From: Synergistaceae bacterium UBA5827
Lineage (GTDB): Bacteria > Synergistota > Synergistia > Synergistales > 79-D21
NCBI GenBank assembly: GCA_002432945.1
Contig: DJHE01000004.1
Span: forward strand, 1 to 9,185
Length of the DNA: 9,185 nt
Reading direction: 5' to 3'
Shown here: positions 1 to 6,219 of the stretch, one piece after another
How positions within the stretch are numbered: position 1 is the stretch's first letter
Layout of the letters: every line of letters begins with the position of its first letter
Notes under the pieces: model-generated
Databases searched by the model: none
What the model was told of the DNA's origin: nothing
What the model saw: the letters and a program-made list of their open reading frames with translations, nothing else
Position numbers and translations under genes: made by a program

Positions 1-413
1 CGCCACTTCGCAAACCTGGCCCCCATCAGGGAATATTCGGCGAGGCGGTCACGCAACCCGTCCAGGCCTTCGGTGATTTTCTCGCCCGGATGGCCTGCCA
101 TCGGCTTTGCGCCTGCATCCACCTTAATGCCGGGAATGATCCCCGCGTTGCTTAGCGCTTCCGCGAAGGGAGTGCCGTCGCCCAGGTGCTGGCGAATCGT
201 TTCGTCATAGAGGATCGCCCCGCTGATGAATTCGCTCAGGCCGGGTGTGGTCACGATCCACTCCCGGTAGGCCCGTCGGGTCTCGGGGGTCTGGGGGATC
301 CCGAGCGGGGCAAACCGCTTGTTGCAGGTTGGCGTGCTTTCATCCATCGCCAGCAATCCTTTATTGTTGTCGACCATTGCTCTCGCTGTTTCCACAAGCT
401 CTTTCAGGCTCAT
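1..413 (-). CDS. Class I fructose-bisphosphate aldolase, N-terminal part (cut by window edge)
   Basis: The first 137 residues of a Schiff-base (class I) aldolase, which interconverts fructose 1,6-bisphosphate with dihydroxyacetone phosphate and glyceraldehyde 3-phosphate in cytosolic glycolysis/gluconeogenesis. Seen directly: GLLAMDEST at residues 19-27, matching the family's LAADEST block with its conserved Asp (D24 here); CNKRF at 30-34; GIIPGIKVD at 91-99 with the phosphate-side Lys97; and ARFAKW at 132-137, the start of the family's FAKWR block, where the window ends. The Schiff-base lysine lies beyond the edge. The start is fixed by a perfect SD, AAGGAGG, at 423-429, nine bases before ATG at 411-413. 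It is transcribed divergently from the Isf-like gene across about 220 bp. This is the eukaryote-type class I family, not the DhnA/FbaB type and not the zinc class II enzyme. Only its completeness is unknown. Confidence 0.95.
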   Translation of the reverse strand, partial: MSLKELVETARAMVDNNKGLLAMDESTPTCNKRFAPLGIPQTPETRRAYREWIVTTPGLSEFISGAILYDETIRQHLGDGTPFAEALSNAGIIPGIKVDAGAKPMAGHPGEKITEGLDGLRDRLAEYSLMGARFAKW

Positions 414-559
414 TCCAAAACACCTCCTTAAGCCTTTTTAGCTCTCACCGGCCCTACAGGAATCTTGCCTCATGCCGCAACAAAGCGACCGGTTTCAGTC
501 TCACTGTCATTGATTAGTATATCGCCTATGCAGGAATCTAACTCCACTGTATAGCGACA

Positions 560-569
560 CACGATCGTG
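560..569. repeat. 10-bp perfect palindrome in divergent intergenic region
   Basis: CACGATCGTG reads the same on both strands. It sits between the divergently transcribed aldolase and Isf-like genes, 65 bp before the Isf start and about 15 bp before a TAAAAT (585-590) that resembles a -10 box. A dimeric regulator could bind here, but no convincing -35 is present in either direction. The rest of 414-634 holds no ORF I would support. Confidence 0.25.
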
Positions 570-634
570 AAGGCGGCGATCCCTTAAAATAGGGCTAGTC
601 ACCGCAAAACGTCCCTCGACGAGGAGGTCGGAAA

Positions 635-1267
635 ATGAAGGTTATCCTGGTGAACGGGAGTCCCCACGAAAAAGGCTGCACGGATACGGCGCTTGAAACC
701 GTGGCGAAAACGCTGAACGAGGAAGGCATCGAAACGAGGATTTTCCATCTGGGCACGAAACCCCTGATCGGCTGCACGGCCTGCGGGGCCTGCGCCAAAA
801 CCGGGCGGTGCGTTTATGACGACAGGGTCAACGAGTTTCTGGACCTGGCCGAAGAGGCCGACGGGTTCGTGTTCGGGTCGCCGGTGCACTACGCTTCCGC
901 GGGCGGGGCGATCGTCTCCTTCATGGACCGCGCGTTCTACGCCGGTTCGAATTCGGCAAAACTGCCTTTCTATCTCAAACCGGCCGCGGCCGTCGTGTCC
1001 GCCAGGCGGGCCGGGACAACCGCCGCCTTCGACCAGCTCAACAAGTATTTCACCATCTCGCAGATGCCCGTCATCTCGTCCCGCTACTGGAACATGGTCC
1101 ACGGCACGAAGCCGGAAGACGTGGAAAACGACGCCGAGGGCCTGCAGATCATGCGGGTTCTGGCCCGGAACATGGCCTGGTTTTTGAAGTGCAAGGAAGC
1201 CGGCAGGAAGGCGGGCGTCCCGTTCCCCCAAAGGGAAGAAAACATCCGGACGAACTTCATCCGGTAA
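635..1267 (+). CDS. Iron-sulfur flavoprotein (Isf)-like / flavodoxin-fold NAD(P)H-dependent FMN reductase family protein
   Basis: 210 residues with a flavodoxin-like fold. The N-terminus MKVILVNGSPHEKGCTDTAL (1-20) carries the beta1 strand and the GSP-x-G-x-T loop that binds the FMN phosphate. GSPVHYASAGG (about 86-96) is the second FMN-contacting loop typical of the NADPH-dependent FMN reductase (FMN_red) family. Cysteines 47, 50, 53 and 59 form CX2CX2CX5C, the compact motif that carries a [4Fe-4S] cluster in methanoarchaeal Isf; some relatives with similar cysteines have not been shown to bind a cluster. The likely role is cytosolic electron transfer between reduced carriers and small oxidants (oxygen, peroxide, quinones) in an anaerobe. 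The start is supported by GAGGAGGT at 621-628, seven bases before ATG. It appears monocistronic and converges on the deiminase operon. The partner and substrate cannot be read from sequence. Confidence 0.85.
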   Translation: MKVILVNGSPHEKGCTDTALETVAKTLNEEGIETRIFHLGTKPLIGCTACGACAKTGRCVYDDRVNEFLDLAEEADGFVFGSPVHYASAGGAIVSFMDRAFYAGSNSAKLPFYLKPAAAVVSARRAGTTAAFDQLNKYFTISQMPVISSRYWNMVHGTKPEDVENDAEGLQIMRVLARNMAWFLKCKEAGRKAGVPFPQREENIRTNFIR

Positions 1268-1301
1268 GCAACGGTCGCAGGGAAGAACAAGAAATAAAGC
1301 A

Positions 1302-1327
1302 GGGGCCTCCCGATACGGGGAGGCCCC
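1302..1327 (-). terminator. Strong hairpin terminator ending the deiminase/NhaC operon
   Basis: A perfect 10-bp stem, GGGGCCTCCC (1302-1311) with GGGAGGCCCC (1318-1327), and a 6-nt loop. On the minus strand it is followed by TGCTTTATTTCTT, an interrupted U-rich tail. On the plus strand it is followed by TCCGTCAAG, with no U-tract. It therefore serves mainly the minus-strand operon, 95 bp past its last stop codon, and may weakly stop the convergent Isf transcript. Confidence 0.75.
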
Positions 1328-1339
1328 TCCGTCAAGCTG

Positions 1340-1371
1340 ATGACAAAGGCCCCCAAAAGATCCTTCGTCAT
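1340..1371 (+). terminator. Second hairpin in the convergent region, possible plus-strand terminator
   Basis: ATGACAAAGG (1340-1349) pairs with CCTTCGTCAT (1362-1371) around a 12-nt loop. On the plus strand there is one A-C mismatch and the stem runs into TTTT (1371-1374), so it could end the Isf transcript. On the minus strand the same position is a G-U wobble and all 10 pairs form, so in the operon's 3' untranslated region it would be a stable hairpin just before the main terminator. Its direction of use is uncertain. Confidence 0.4.
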
Positions 1372-1422
1372 TTTGCATCTACCGTCACTTTCTCACGAAC
1401 CGCGATCAAGGCCCAGCTTTTC

Positions 1423-2448
1423 CTAATCCCTTTCCCGAATCAGAGGCAAGGTAGAGCAGTGAATTCCGCCGCCATGTTTCCTGCACTCCTCGTAGGGAAT
1501 CGGAATCACGGTCAGCCCCCTTGTAGCCAACGCGTCAGCCGTCCAGTTTGCAGAGCTGTCCATGATCAACTTGCCGGGTGCGATAGCAAGGTTGTTGATC
1601 GCAGCTACGGCGTTGTCCCTGAAATCGATGGGAATCGCCTCGATTCCCAGTTCCGCCAGCTTCTCCAGAAACCAGTAGGGCAAACGTTCCACGTTGACCA
1701 GCGCCTTGTCGTGATCGATCATCATGAGGGCCCCGTCGATATGCATGCTGTACCCGGTCAGCGGTACTTCGATCAGTTCGATCCCCTGGTGACGGAGAAC
1801 ACCCCGAAGCTGATCCACTCCTTCGTTGTTTTGCCTCAGGCTGAGCCCCACAACTGCGTGGGTTTCGTCCAGAAGGGAAAAACTCCCACCCTCAAGTAGC
1901 CCGGCACCGTGAACCGTGTGTAGGATCGGCATGCCGAGATTCGCCAAAAACTTCGTGACGTAGGCTTCTTCCCCACGACGCCCTGTTCCGAAAGGTCCGC
2001 CGACCGGCCCCATCCTCGAGAGAATGGCCCCTCCCCGTACGACGATCGCATTGTCCCGCACAAACATCGCGTTCGGATCGCGGGGGCCCCCGTCCACATA
2101 CGCAACTTCTACGTCGTTTTCCCTCAAGGTCCTCGCTAGCCGGTCATGTTCCTCCTGCATCCGGCCAAGGTCCGGCCCCTTGTCGGATCGGAAGTACCAT
2201 TGCTCCTCGTCATCGATCAGTGCATCGATCGAGGGGTCGTACTTATCGGAAGTCATGACCCTGATCTCGTCCTGAGGCCTATGAAGCATGATCATACGGA
2301 TCCGCCCCACGTCGTTGAAGACACCCCATCTTCTTCCCCAGACCCGCCGCTGCATTTCCTCCTCTTCAAAAACGGGGGTTGCTTTGGGTGGAATACGTTT
2401 TAGGACAACATGGTAGTATTGCGAGCTTTCTCTCAAAACTGGCAACAT
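1423..2448 (-). CDS. Arginine deiminase / dimethylargininase / amidinotransferase-superfamily hydrolase (operon gene 5)
   Basis: 341 residues from ATG at 2448. It belongs to the guanidine-modifying pentein superfamily (COG1834 type), whose members attack guanidino or ureido carbons through a covalent Cys adduct. With Met2448 as 1, the catalytic set is visible in order: Asp132 in NAMFVRDN, Glu186 in LLEGGSF, His236 and Asp238 in MHIDG, and the nucleophile Cys331 in GGGIHCSTLPL near the C-terminus. These align with the Asp, Glu, His, Asp and Cys of arginine deiminase. The product could be citrulline-like (deiminase), a dimethylargininase-type product, or ornithine-like (dihydrolase); sequence alone does not decide. 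Start choice: GTG at 2470-2472 would add 8 residues and overlap nhaC by 17 nt with no SD; ATG 2448 has an AGG (2455-2457) overlapping the nhaC stop, suggesting translational coupling, so I prefer it. No ornithine carbamoyltransferase or carbamate kinase gene is nearby. Confidence 0.88.
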   Translation of the reverse strand: MLPVLRESSQYYHVVLKRIPPKATPVFEEEEMQRRVWGRRWGVFNDVGRIRMIMLHRPQDEIRVMTSDKYDPSIDALIDDEEQWYFRSDKGPDLGRMQEEHDRLARTLRENDVEVAYVDGGPRDPNAMFVRDNAIVVRGGAILSRMGPVGGPFGTGRRGEEAYVTKFLANLGMPILHTVHGAGLLEGGSFSLLDETHAVVGLSLRQNNEGVDQLRGVLRHQGIELIEVPLTGYSMHIDGALMMIDHDKALVNVERLPYWFLEKLAELGIEAIPIDFRDNAVAAINNLAIAPGKLIMDSSANWTADALATRGLTVIPIPYEECRKHGGGIHCSTLPLIRERD

Positions 2449-2455
2449 CGGGTAC

Positions 2456-4000
2456 CTACGCTTCCGTTTCACATGGAAGGGCTTCTGCCGGACGGGTTCG
2501 CTGGATCACGGGTTCTCCGTTATTTCCCCTCCATGCGATTCCAATGCCCATGTAGGTCAAAACCGCGGACATGATCGGGTTCATCCAGTTCAAAAAGGCA
2601 TAGGGAAGATACTCAAGGGTGGGTACCCCGAAAAGCCCCGCATGGTAAGCTCCACAGGAGTTCCACGGGACGAGGACGGAGGTGATGGTTCCGGCATCTT
2701 CTAGCGATCGGGAGAGCATCCGCGAATGAAGCCCCTTCTCTTCGTAGGTCTTCTTGAACATCCTTCCCGGGATGATGATGGCGAGATATTGATCCGCTAG
2801 GAGAATATTCGTCACGACACTAGACAAGAGAGTGGTGAAAACCAATCCACCAACGGTGCGAACCCGGTAGAGAAGTTTTTCCAGGATGACGTCCAGGTAT
2901 CCGCACTTTTCCATAACCCCGCCGAAGGCAAGAGCGCAAAAGCTCAAAGAAACCGTCCAATTCATGGACTGGAGACCGCCGCGCCCCAGTAGTTTCTCCA
3001 ATAGCGCCCCCACTTCCTTAGCCGTGGCGGGAACGATGCCCGTAAGGGAGTTATCGTTCAGGAGTTTCAACAAATCCGCATCGCTTGCGGCATTGCCGAG
3101 TGCAGCGGAAATCGTGGGGGAATACCCGTTCTGCAGAACATTGAGAATATCAGGAAAGCTGATTCCCTGAAAGATCGCCATCACTCCGCTGGCGAAGATG
3201 CCGATGACAAGGCCCGGAAGAGCCGGTATTTTCGCGGCCACAAGTCCGATGACAAGAAGAGGCGGGACAAGCCCAAGCGGCGTGATGTGGAATTCATGGG
3301 CCAGGATTTCTTTGATGGCGCTAATTCTGGCCGCATCCAGAGTTCCGCCGGAATACTTCATGCCAAGGATCACACAGATCCCCATCACGATAAGGTAGGT
3401 CGGACCCGTCGTCCAGATCATCGCCCGGATATGCTGAAAAAGATCTGATCCTGCAACGGCCGGTGCCAGGTTCGTCGTGTCGGAGAGGGGGGACATCTTG
3501 TCGCCCAGGTAGGCTCCGGAAATAATAACTCCAGCCGCAAGAGGCATGGGCACTCCAAGCCCTGCAGCAATGCCGATCAGGGCGATCCCCACAGTGCCCG
3601 ATGTTCCCCAGGAACTACCCGTAGCCAAAGAAACGATCGAACAGATAAGGAGCGTGGAGAGAAGGAAGATCGAGGGTTTCAGGATCGAAAGACCGTAGTA
3701 AACCATGCTTGGGACGATTCCGCCCTGAATCCAGGAGGCAACTACCATCCCGATGGTGTACATAATGAGAATTGCCGACATGGCAACGGTAATCCCGTTG
3801 ACCATGCCTTCTTCAATCTCAGACCATTTTTTGTGGAGAACGACAAGTCCGAACACAGCGGCAAAAACCGTTGCAACAAGAAGTGGTATATGGGCCTCGA
3901 TCTTCCAAACGAGTACGGAAGCCCCAATGATTCCGATCGCAAATCCGATGACGATCAACGATTCAAGTAAATTCGGCTTCCGGACAGATCCTTCAGACAT
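2456..4000 (-). CDS. nhaC: NhaC-family Na+/H+ antiporter-type transporter (operon gene 4)
   Basis: 514 residues, an integral membrane carrier of the NhaC/MleN family in the ion-transporter superfamily, with roughly eleven or more hydrophobic segments and a soluble tail. Family signatures, numbered from the ATG at 4000: ATGSSWGTSGTVG at 126-138; GAYLGDKMSPLSDTTNLAPA at 162-181, the charged re-entrant-type motif; and VPWNSCGAY at 444-452, the mirror motif in the second half. Length is normal for the family. Characterised members exchange Na+ for H+, and MleN-type members couple this to organic-acid exchange (malate/lactate). Lying between two deiminase-fold enzymes in one operon, it more likely imports the pathway substrate or exchanges it for a product than serves general pH homeostasis; that is inference. 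Start: ATG 4000 has GGAGG 8 nt upstream, whereas ATG 4015 overlaps that SD and is rejected. The next gene begins 7 nt after its stop. Confidence 0.9.
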   Translation of the reverse strand: MSEGSVRKPNLLESLIVIGFAIGIIGASVLVWKIEAHIPLLVATVFAAVFGLVVLHKKWSEIEEGMVNGITVAMSAILIMYTIGMVVASWIQGGIVPSMVYYGLSILKPSIFLLSTLLICSIVSLATGSSWGTSGTVGIALIGIAAGLGVPMPLAAGVIISGAYLGDKMSPLSDTTNLAPAVAGSDLFQHIRAMIWTTGPTYLIVMGICVILGMKYSGGTLDAARISAIKEILAHEFHITPLGLVPPLLVIGLVAAKIPALPGLVIGIFASGVMAIFQGISFPDILNVLQNGYSPTISAALGNAASDADLLKLLNDNSLTGIVPATAKEVGALLEKLLGRGGLQSMNWTVSLSFCALAFGGVMEKCGYLDVILEKLLYRVRTVGGLVFTTLLSSVVTNILLADQYLAIIIPGRMFKKTYEEKGLHSRMLSRSLEDAGTITSVLVPWNSCGAYHAGLFGVPTLEYLPYAFLNWMNPIMSAVLTYMGIGIAWRGNNGEPVIQRTRPAEALPCETEA

Positions 4001-4006
4001 TCCTAA

Positions 4007-4013
4007 CACCTCC
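4007..4013 (-). promoter_or_regulatory. Ribosome binding site that fixes the nhaC start
   Basis: GGAGGTG with GGAGG at 4009-4013, 8 nt before ATG 4000. The in-frame ATG at 4015 overlaps the same motif (ATGGAGGTG), so it cannot use it. This favours the 514-residue form over one five residues longer. Confidence 0.75.
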
Positions 4014-4032
4014 ATCCAAATGATTGCCGAGC

Positions 4033-4980
4033 TCAGATAACAGGAACAGATTCCCGTTTAAGGAAGGCGGTCATGCAGTGAACCGCACCCCATCCTTTGA
4101 CGATCTCGGAAAGGTCGACTTCGATGCACTGGATTCCCGCTTCCTCCAAGATTGATTTCGTCCCCGGGTTCCCTTTGGGCATGACGACCGTTCCCGGACG
4201 GATCGCAACGAAATTGATACCGAAGGTGAGCTTGATTTCCTCCACGTGCGGGTTCTCAAGAATCCTGAACCCCCGATCCATTAGGGGCTTGCACACTTCA
4301 TACGGAACCTGCCAGGGGAAAAGCATGACGGTCCGGGTATCCGGGAAATTCATCAAGCCGTCCAGGTGAGCATGCCCGTACGGAATAGGGAACCTGATGA
4401 AATCGGTCACTCCCATATCCCTCAATTCCCGCTCAACCTGCTTGGCTCCCTCTTCGTTTGCTCGACAACCCGTTCCCAGAACAACGGTTTTCCTGTCCAC
4501 CCACATCAGGCAGGCCCCTTCAAAAATACCGTTCCCGTTTATCGTTTTGACGATGGGAACGCCGAGACGGGAAAGCGCTTCGGCTGCATGGCGCTCTTCT
4601 CCTCTTCTCGCTTCCATGGCCGGGCGGCAGACGATCGCGCCTTCTGGCGTCATCAGCACCTGATCCCGCATGAAAAGAGCATTGGGTCGATCAAGACGGT
4701 AACCGTCAACATAATGAACCGCTATACCATGCGACCGATAAACCTCAGCAAGGGCGTCGTGCTCGGCCCTGGCCTTATCCGCTGTGATCATCGACTTGAA
4801 CCTCACGGCCGCCGGATCGGTTACGGCATCAAGCTCGGGCCCGGGGCGCCTCATCAGAACCGCCCTGAGCGTCCCGACTTCCGAGTCGCAGTACCAATCG
4901 CCCCAATACGTCGGCATGGCCTCAGAGAAGCTTTGTTCACTGGGAAACCAGCGTTCTCCCTTGATCGTTATCTGCTGCAT
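4033..4980 (-). CDS. Second arginine deiminase / amidinotransferase-superfamily hydrolase (operon gene 3)
   Basis: 315 residues, a distant paralogue of the protein at 1423-2448. The same five catalytic positions are present: Asp106 in NALFMRDQ, Glu154 in GIFEGAC, His205 and Asp207 in HAHLDG, and nucleophile Cys302 in WGAVHCMTAFL. Differences: EGG of the paralogue is EGA here, the GGG before the catalytic HC is WGA, and the N-terminus (WYCDSEVGTLRAVLMRRPG, 29-47) is the family's usual first strand with its RPG turn. It probably deiminates or hydrolyses a guanidino/ureido compound in the cytosol, but substrate choice is not readable. ATG 4980 lies inside the end of the amidohydrolase gene (13-nt overlap), with AAAGGAG at 4993-4999, 12 nt upstream. 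A 32-nt gap separates its stop from nhaC. Having two such enzymes in one operon suggests two successive steps, or two substrates, rather than redundancy. Confidence 0.87.
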   Translation of the reverse strand: MQQITIKGERWFPSEQSFSEAMPTYWGDWYCDSEVGTLRAVLMRRPGPELDAVTDPAAVRFKSMITADKARAEHDALAEVYRSHGIAVHYVDGYRLDRPNALFMRDQVLMTPEGAIVCRPAMEARRGEERHAAEALSRLGVPIVKTINGNGIFEGACLMWVDRKTVVLGTGCRANEEGAKQVERELRDMGVTDFIRFPIPYGHAHLDGLMNFPDTRTVMLFPWQVPYEVCKPLMDRGFRILENPHVEEIKLTFGINFVAIRPGTVVMPKGNPGTKSILEEAGIQCIEVDLSEIVKGWGAVHCMTAFLKRESVPVI

Positions 4981-6176
4981 TCCAAATCCACTCTCCTTTT
5001 CATTTCCGGTTCAAAACGGCTGAAAACAAGCGGATTCCCACCTGACAAGCCGAGGCGCCCCTTCATGTAGACCCGATCGAGTGTCCAGTCGTTCGTAAAC
5101 GCAAGCAAGTCCGCGTCTGCTCCAACCGAGATCGTTCCCTTTGCCGGGTACAGCCCCAGGCGTTGAGCCGGATACCGGCTGGCAAAGGAAATGGCCAAAT
5201 CGGGCTCGATTCCGTCCTGGATCATGGCGCGGACATTGTCCCAAAGGGAAAGAACCCGCTCCATGTAAAGCCCCACGCATTTTTGGTTTTCATCTCGGAT
5301 GGGCAGGCCGACGTTTCCGTCCGAACTTAGGGTGATCAGCTCAGGAGCGACTCCTTTCCCGAGGATTTCTGCAATCGCCTTCGACGCCTTGATCGACGTG
5401 AGGCAACCCCGGGCAGGTTCCAGAATCGCGCTGAAATCGATCGGGTTGCCCGCCAGTGCGTAGGCGACTGCGCCGTCCAGCAAATCTCTGTTTGTATTGC
5501 AATGAGTGGGCACAAACCGATCCGAAGGGACCCCCGAAATTTCCTGAACTTTCCTCAAATAGGCATAGGGATCTCCGTATTCGGCAACGTGAATGTGGAG
5601 CAGGCCGGGTTTTCCGCTCTGCAAGCCGGCAACATACGCTTCGCTGGCAAGACGTGACATTTCTTCCGGGGAGGGGTGTGAAGAGAATTTGTCCGTGATC
5701 GTGATCTTGACTCCCAGGACATATGGAAGCGTGACGATATCTTCGGGCGCGCTGCCCGTGATGCTGGGAGAAGGGAATCTGAAATTGCCGGTGTACATGT
5801 AGGCGGATAAACCTTCGGCTCGTAAGGCTTGCACCTTGCAGTTCAGGTTCCTGAGATCCTCGCAGCCGTAGCCAAGGCCCAGCACCCCCACTGCGGTCGT
5901 CACCCCGCCGCGAAGAAAATCGGAAATGAAGATCTCGGGTGTCTTACTGGTGAAGCCGTCATCCCAGGTCGCTCCGATGAAATGAACGTGAGCGTCGACG
6001 AGCCCGGGCGAAACATAGGCTCCCTGAAGGTCCGTCTCCTCCACGCTCAGGTTGCCGATCTCGATTCGATCCTGGATCGCCGCAATCTTCCCTCCGGCGA
6101 CCAGGATATCCCGGTACTCCCCGGAGGCGGCATGGGGTTCTGTCAGCAAAAGCCTCGCGTTTCTCAACAGCAACAT
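4968..6176 (-). CDS. IadA-like amidohydrolase with altered substrate pocket (operon gene 2)
   Basis: 402 residues, a binuclear-metal TIM-barrel amidohydrolase closest to isoaspartyl dipeptidase (IadA; E. coli protein about 390 aa). Metal ligands are complete: His63 and His65 in DAHVHFIG, the carbamylated-lysine position Lys157 in VLGVKITITD, His196 in LLHIHVAE, His225 in PTHCNTN, and catalytic Asp286 in LSSDGN. The blocks TPEIF and GGVTTAVGVLG and the SITGS segment also follow IadA. Aligned by eye to E. coli IadA (recalled from memory), the residues that hold the beta-aspartyl substrate differ: Glu77 is Asp72, Tyr137 is Phe132, Arg169 is Phe164, Arg233 is Thr228, Ser289 is Gly290. The reaction is therefore probably amide or ring hydrolysis of another substrate. 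Start: ATG 6176 has GGGAGGG 7 nt upstream; ATG 6200 would place that SD inside the gene. It follows the GntR gene by 43 nt and overlaps the next gene by 13 nt. Confidence 0.85.
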   Translation of the reverse strand: MLLLRNARLLLTEPHAASGEYRDILVAGGKIAAIQDRIEIGNLSVEETDLQGAYVSPGLVDAHVHFIGATWDDGFTSKTPEIFISDFLRGGVTTAVGVLGLGYGCEDLRNLNCKVQALRAEGLSAYMYTGNFRFPSPSITGSAPEDIVTLPYVLGVKITITDKFSSHPSPEEMSRLASEAYVAGLQSGKPGLLHIHVAEYGDPYAYLRKVQEISGVPSDRFVPTHCNTNRDLLDGAVAYALAGNPIDFSAILEPARGCLTSIKASKAIAEILGKGVAPELITLSSDGNVGLPIRDENQKCVGLYMERVLSLWDNVRAMIQDGIEPDLAISFASRYPAQRLGLYPAKGTISVGADADLLAFTNDWTLDRVYMKGRLGLSGGNPLVFSRFEPEMKRRVDLECSR

Positions 6177-6183
6177 TTCGAAT

Positions 6184-6190
6184 CCCTCCC
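6184..6190 (-). promoter_or_regulatory. Ribosome binding site that fixes the amidohydrolase start
   Basis: GGGAGGG lies 7 nt before ATG 6176 (the GGAGG core 8 nt before). The longer reading from ATG 6200 would make this motif coding and has no SD of its own; it also adds eight residues ahead of the family's usual first strand. Confidence 0.7.
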
Positions 6191-6203
6191 TTTCATCCAT
6201 AGA

Positions 6204-6218
6204 CGACCTGCAAGGTCG
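6204..6218 (-). repeat. Short perfect hairpin between regulator and amidohydrolase genes
   Basis: CGACCT (6204-6209) and AGGTCG (6213-6218) around a GCA loop give a 6-bp stem just after the GntR stop codon and 13 nt before the amidohydrolase SD. No U-tract follows on the minus strand, so it is not a typical terminator. It may be an RNA-processing or stability element that sets the regulator-to-enzyme ratio, a protein-binding dyad, or chance. Confidence 0.3.
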
Positions 6219-6219
6219 G

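Noticed and set aside
414..525. Minus-strand promoter for the aldolase using TATACT at 516-521
   Set aside because: The hexamer 17 bp upstream (GAGTTA) is a poor -35 match; chance cannot be excluded.
540..634. Sigma-70 promoter for the Isf-like gene using TAAAAT at 585-590
   Set aside because: No acceptable -35 box lies 16-18 bp upstream, so the match is too weak to list.
599..1378. 259-residue open frame on the minus strand
   Set aside because: It lies antisense to the well-recognised Isf-like gene, has low-complexity Gly/Arg/Pro-rich composition and no SD; it is a high-GC shadow.
2449..2472. GTG start at 2472 for the last operon gene
   Set aside because: No SD, and it overlaps nhaC by 17 nt; the extra residues are basic and unlike the family. 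It is kept as an alternative only.
1423..4980. Classical arginine deiminase (arcABC) pathway
   Set aside because: No ornithine carbamoyltransferase, carbamate kinase or ArcD-type exchanger is seen, and the two enzymes are shorter than the roughly 410-residue ArcA.
4366..5070. 234-residue open frame on the plus strand
   Set aside because: Antisense to the deiminase-like and amidohydrolase genes, which have clear catalytic motifs.
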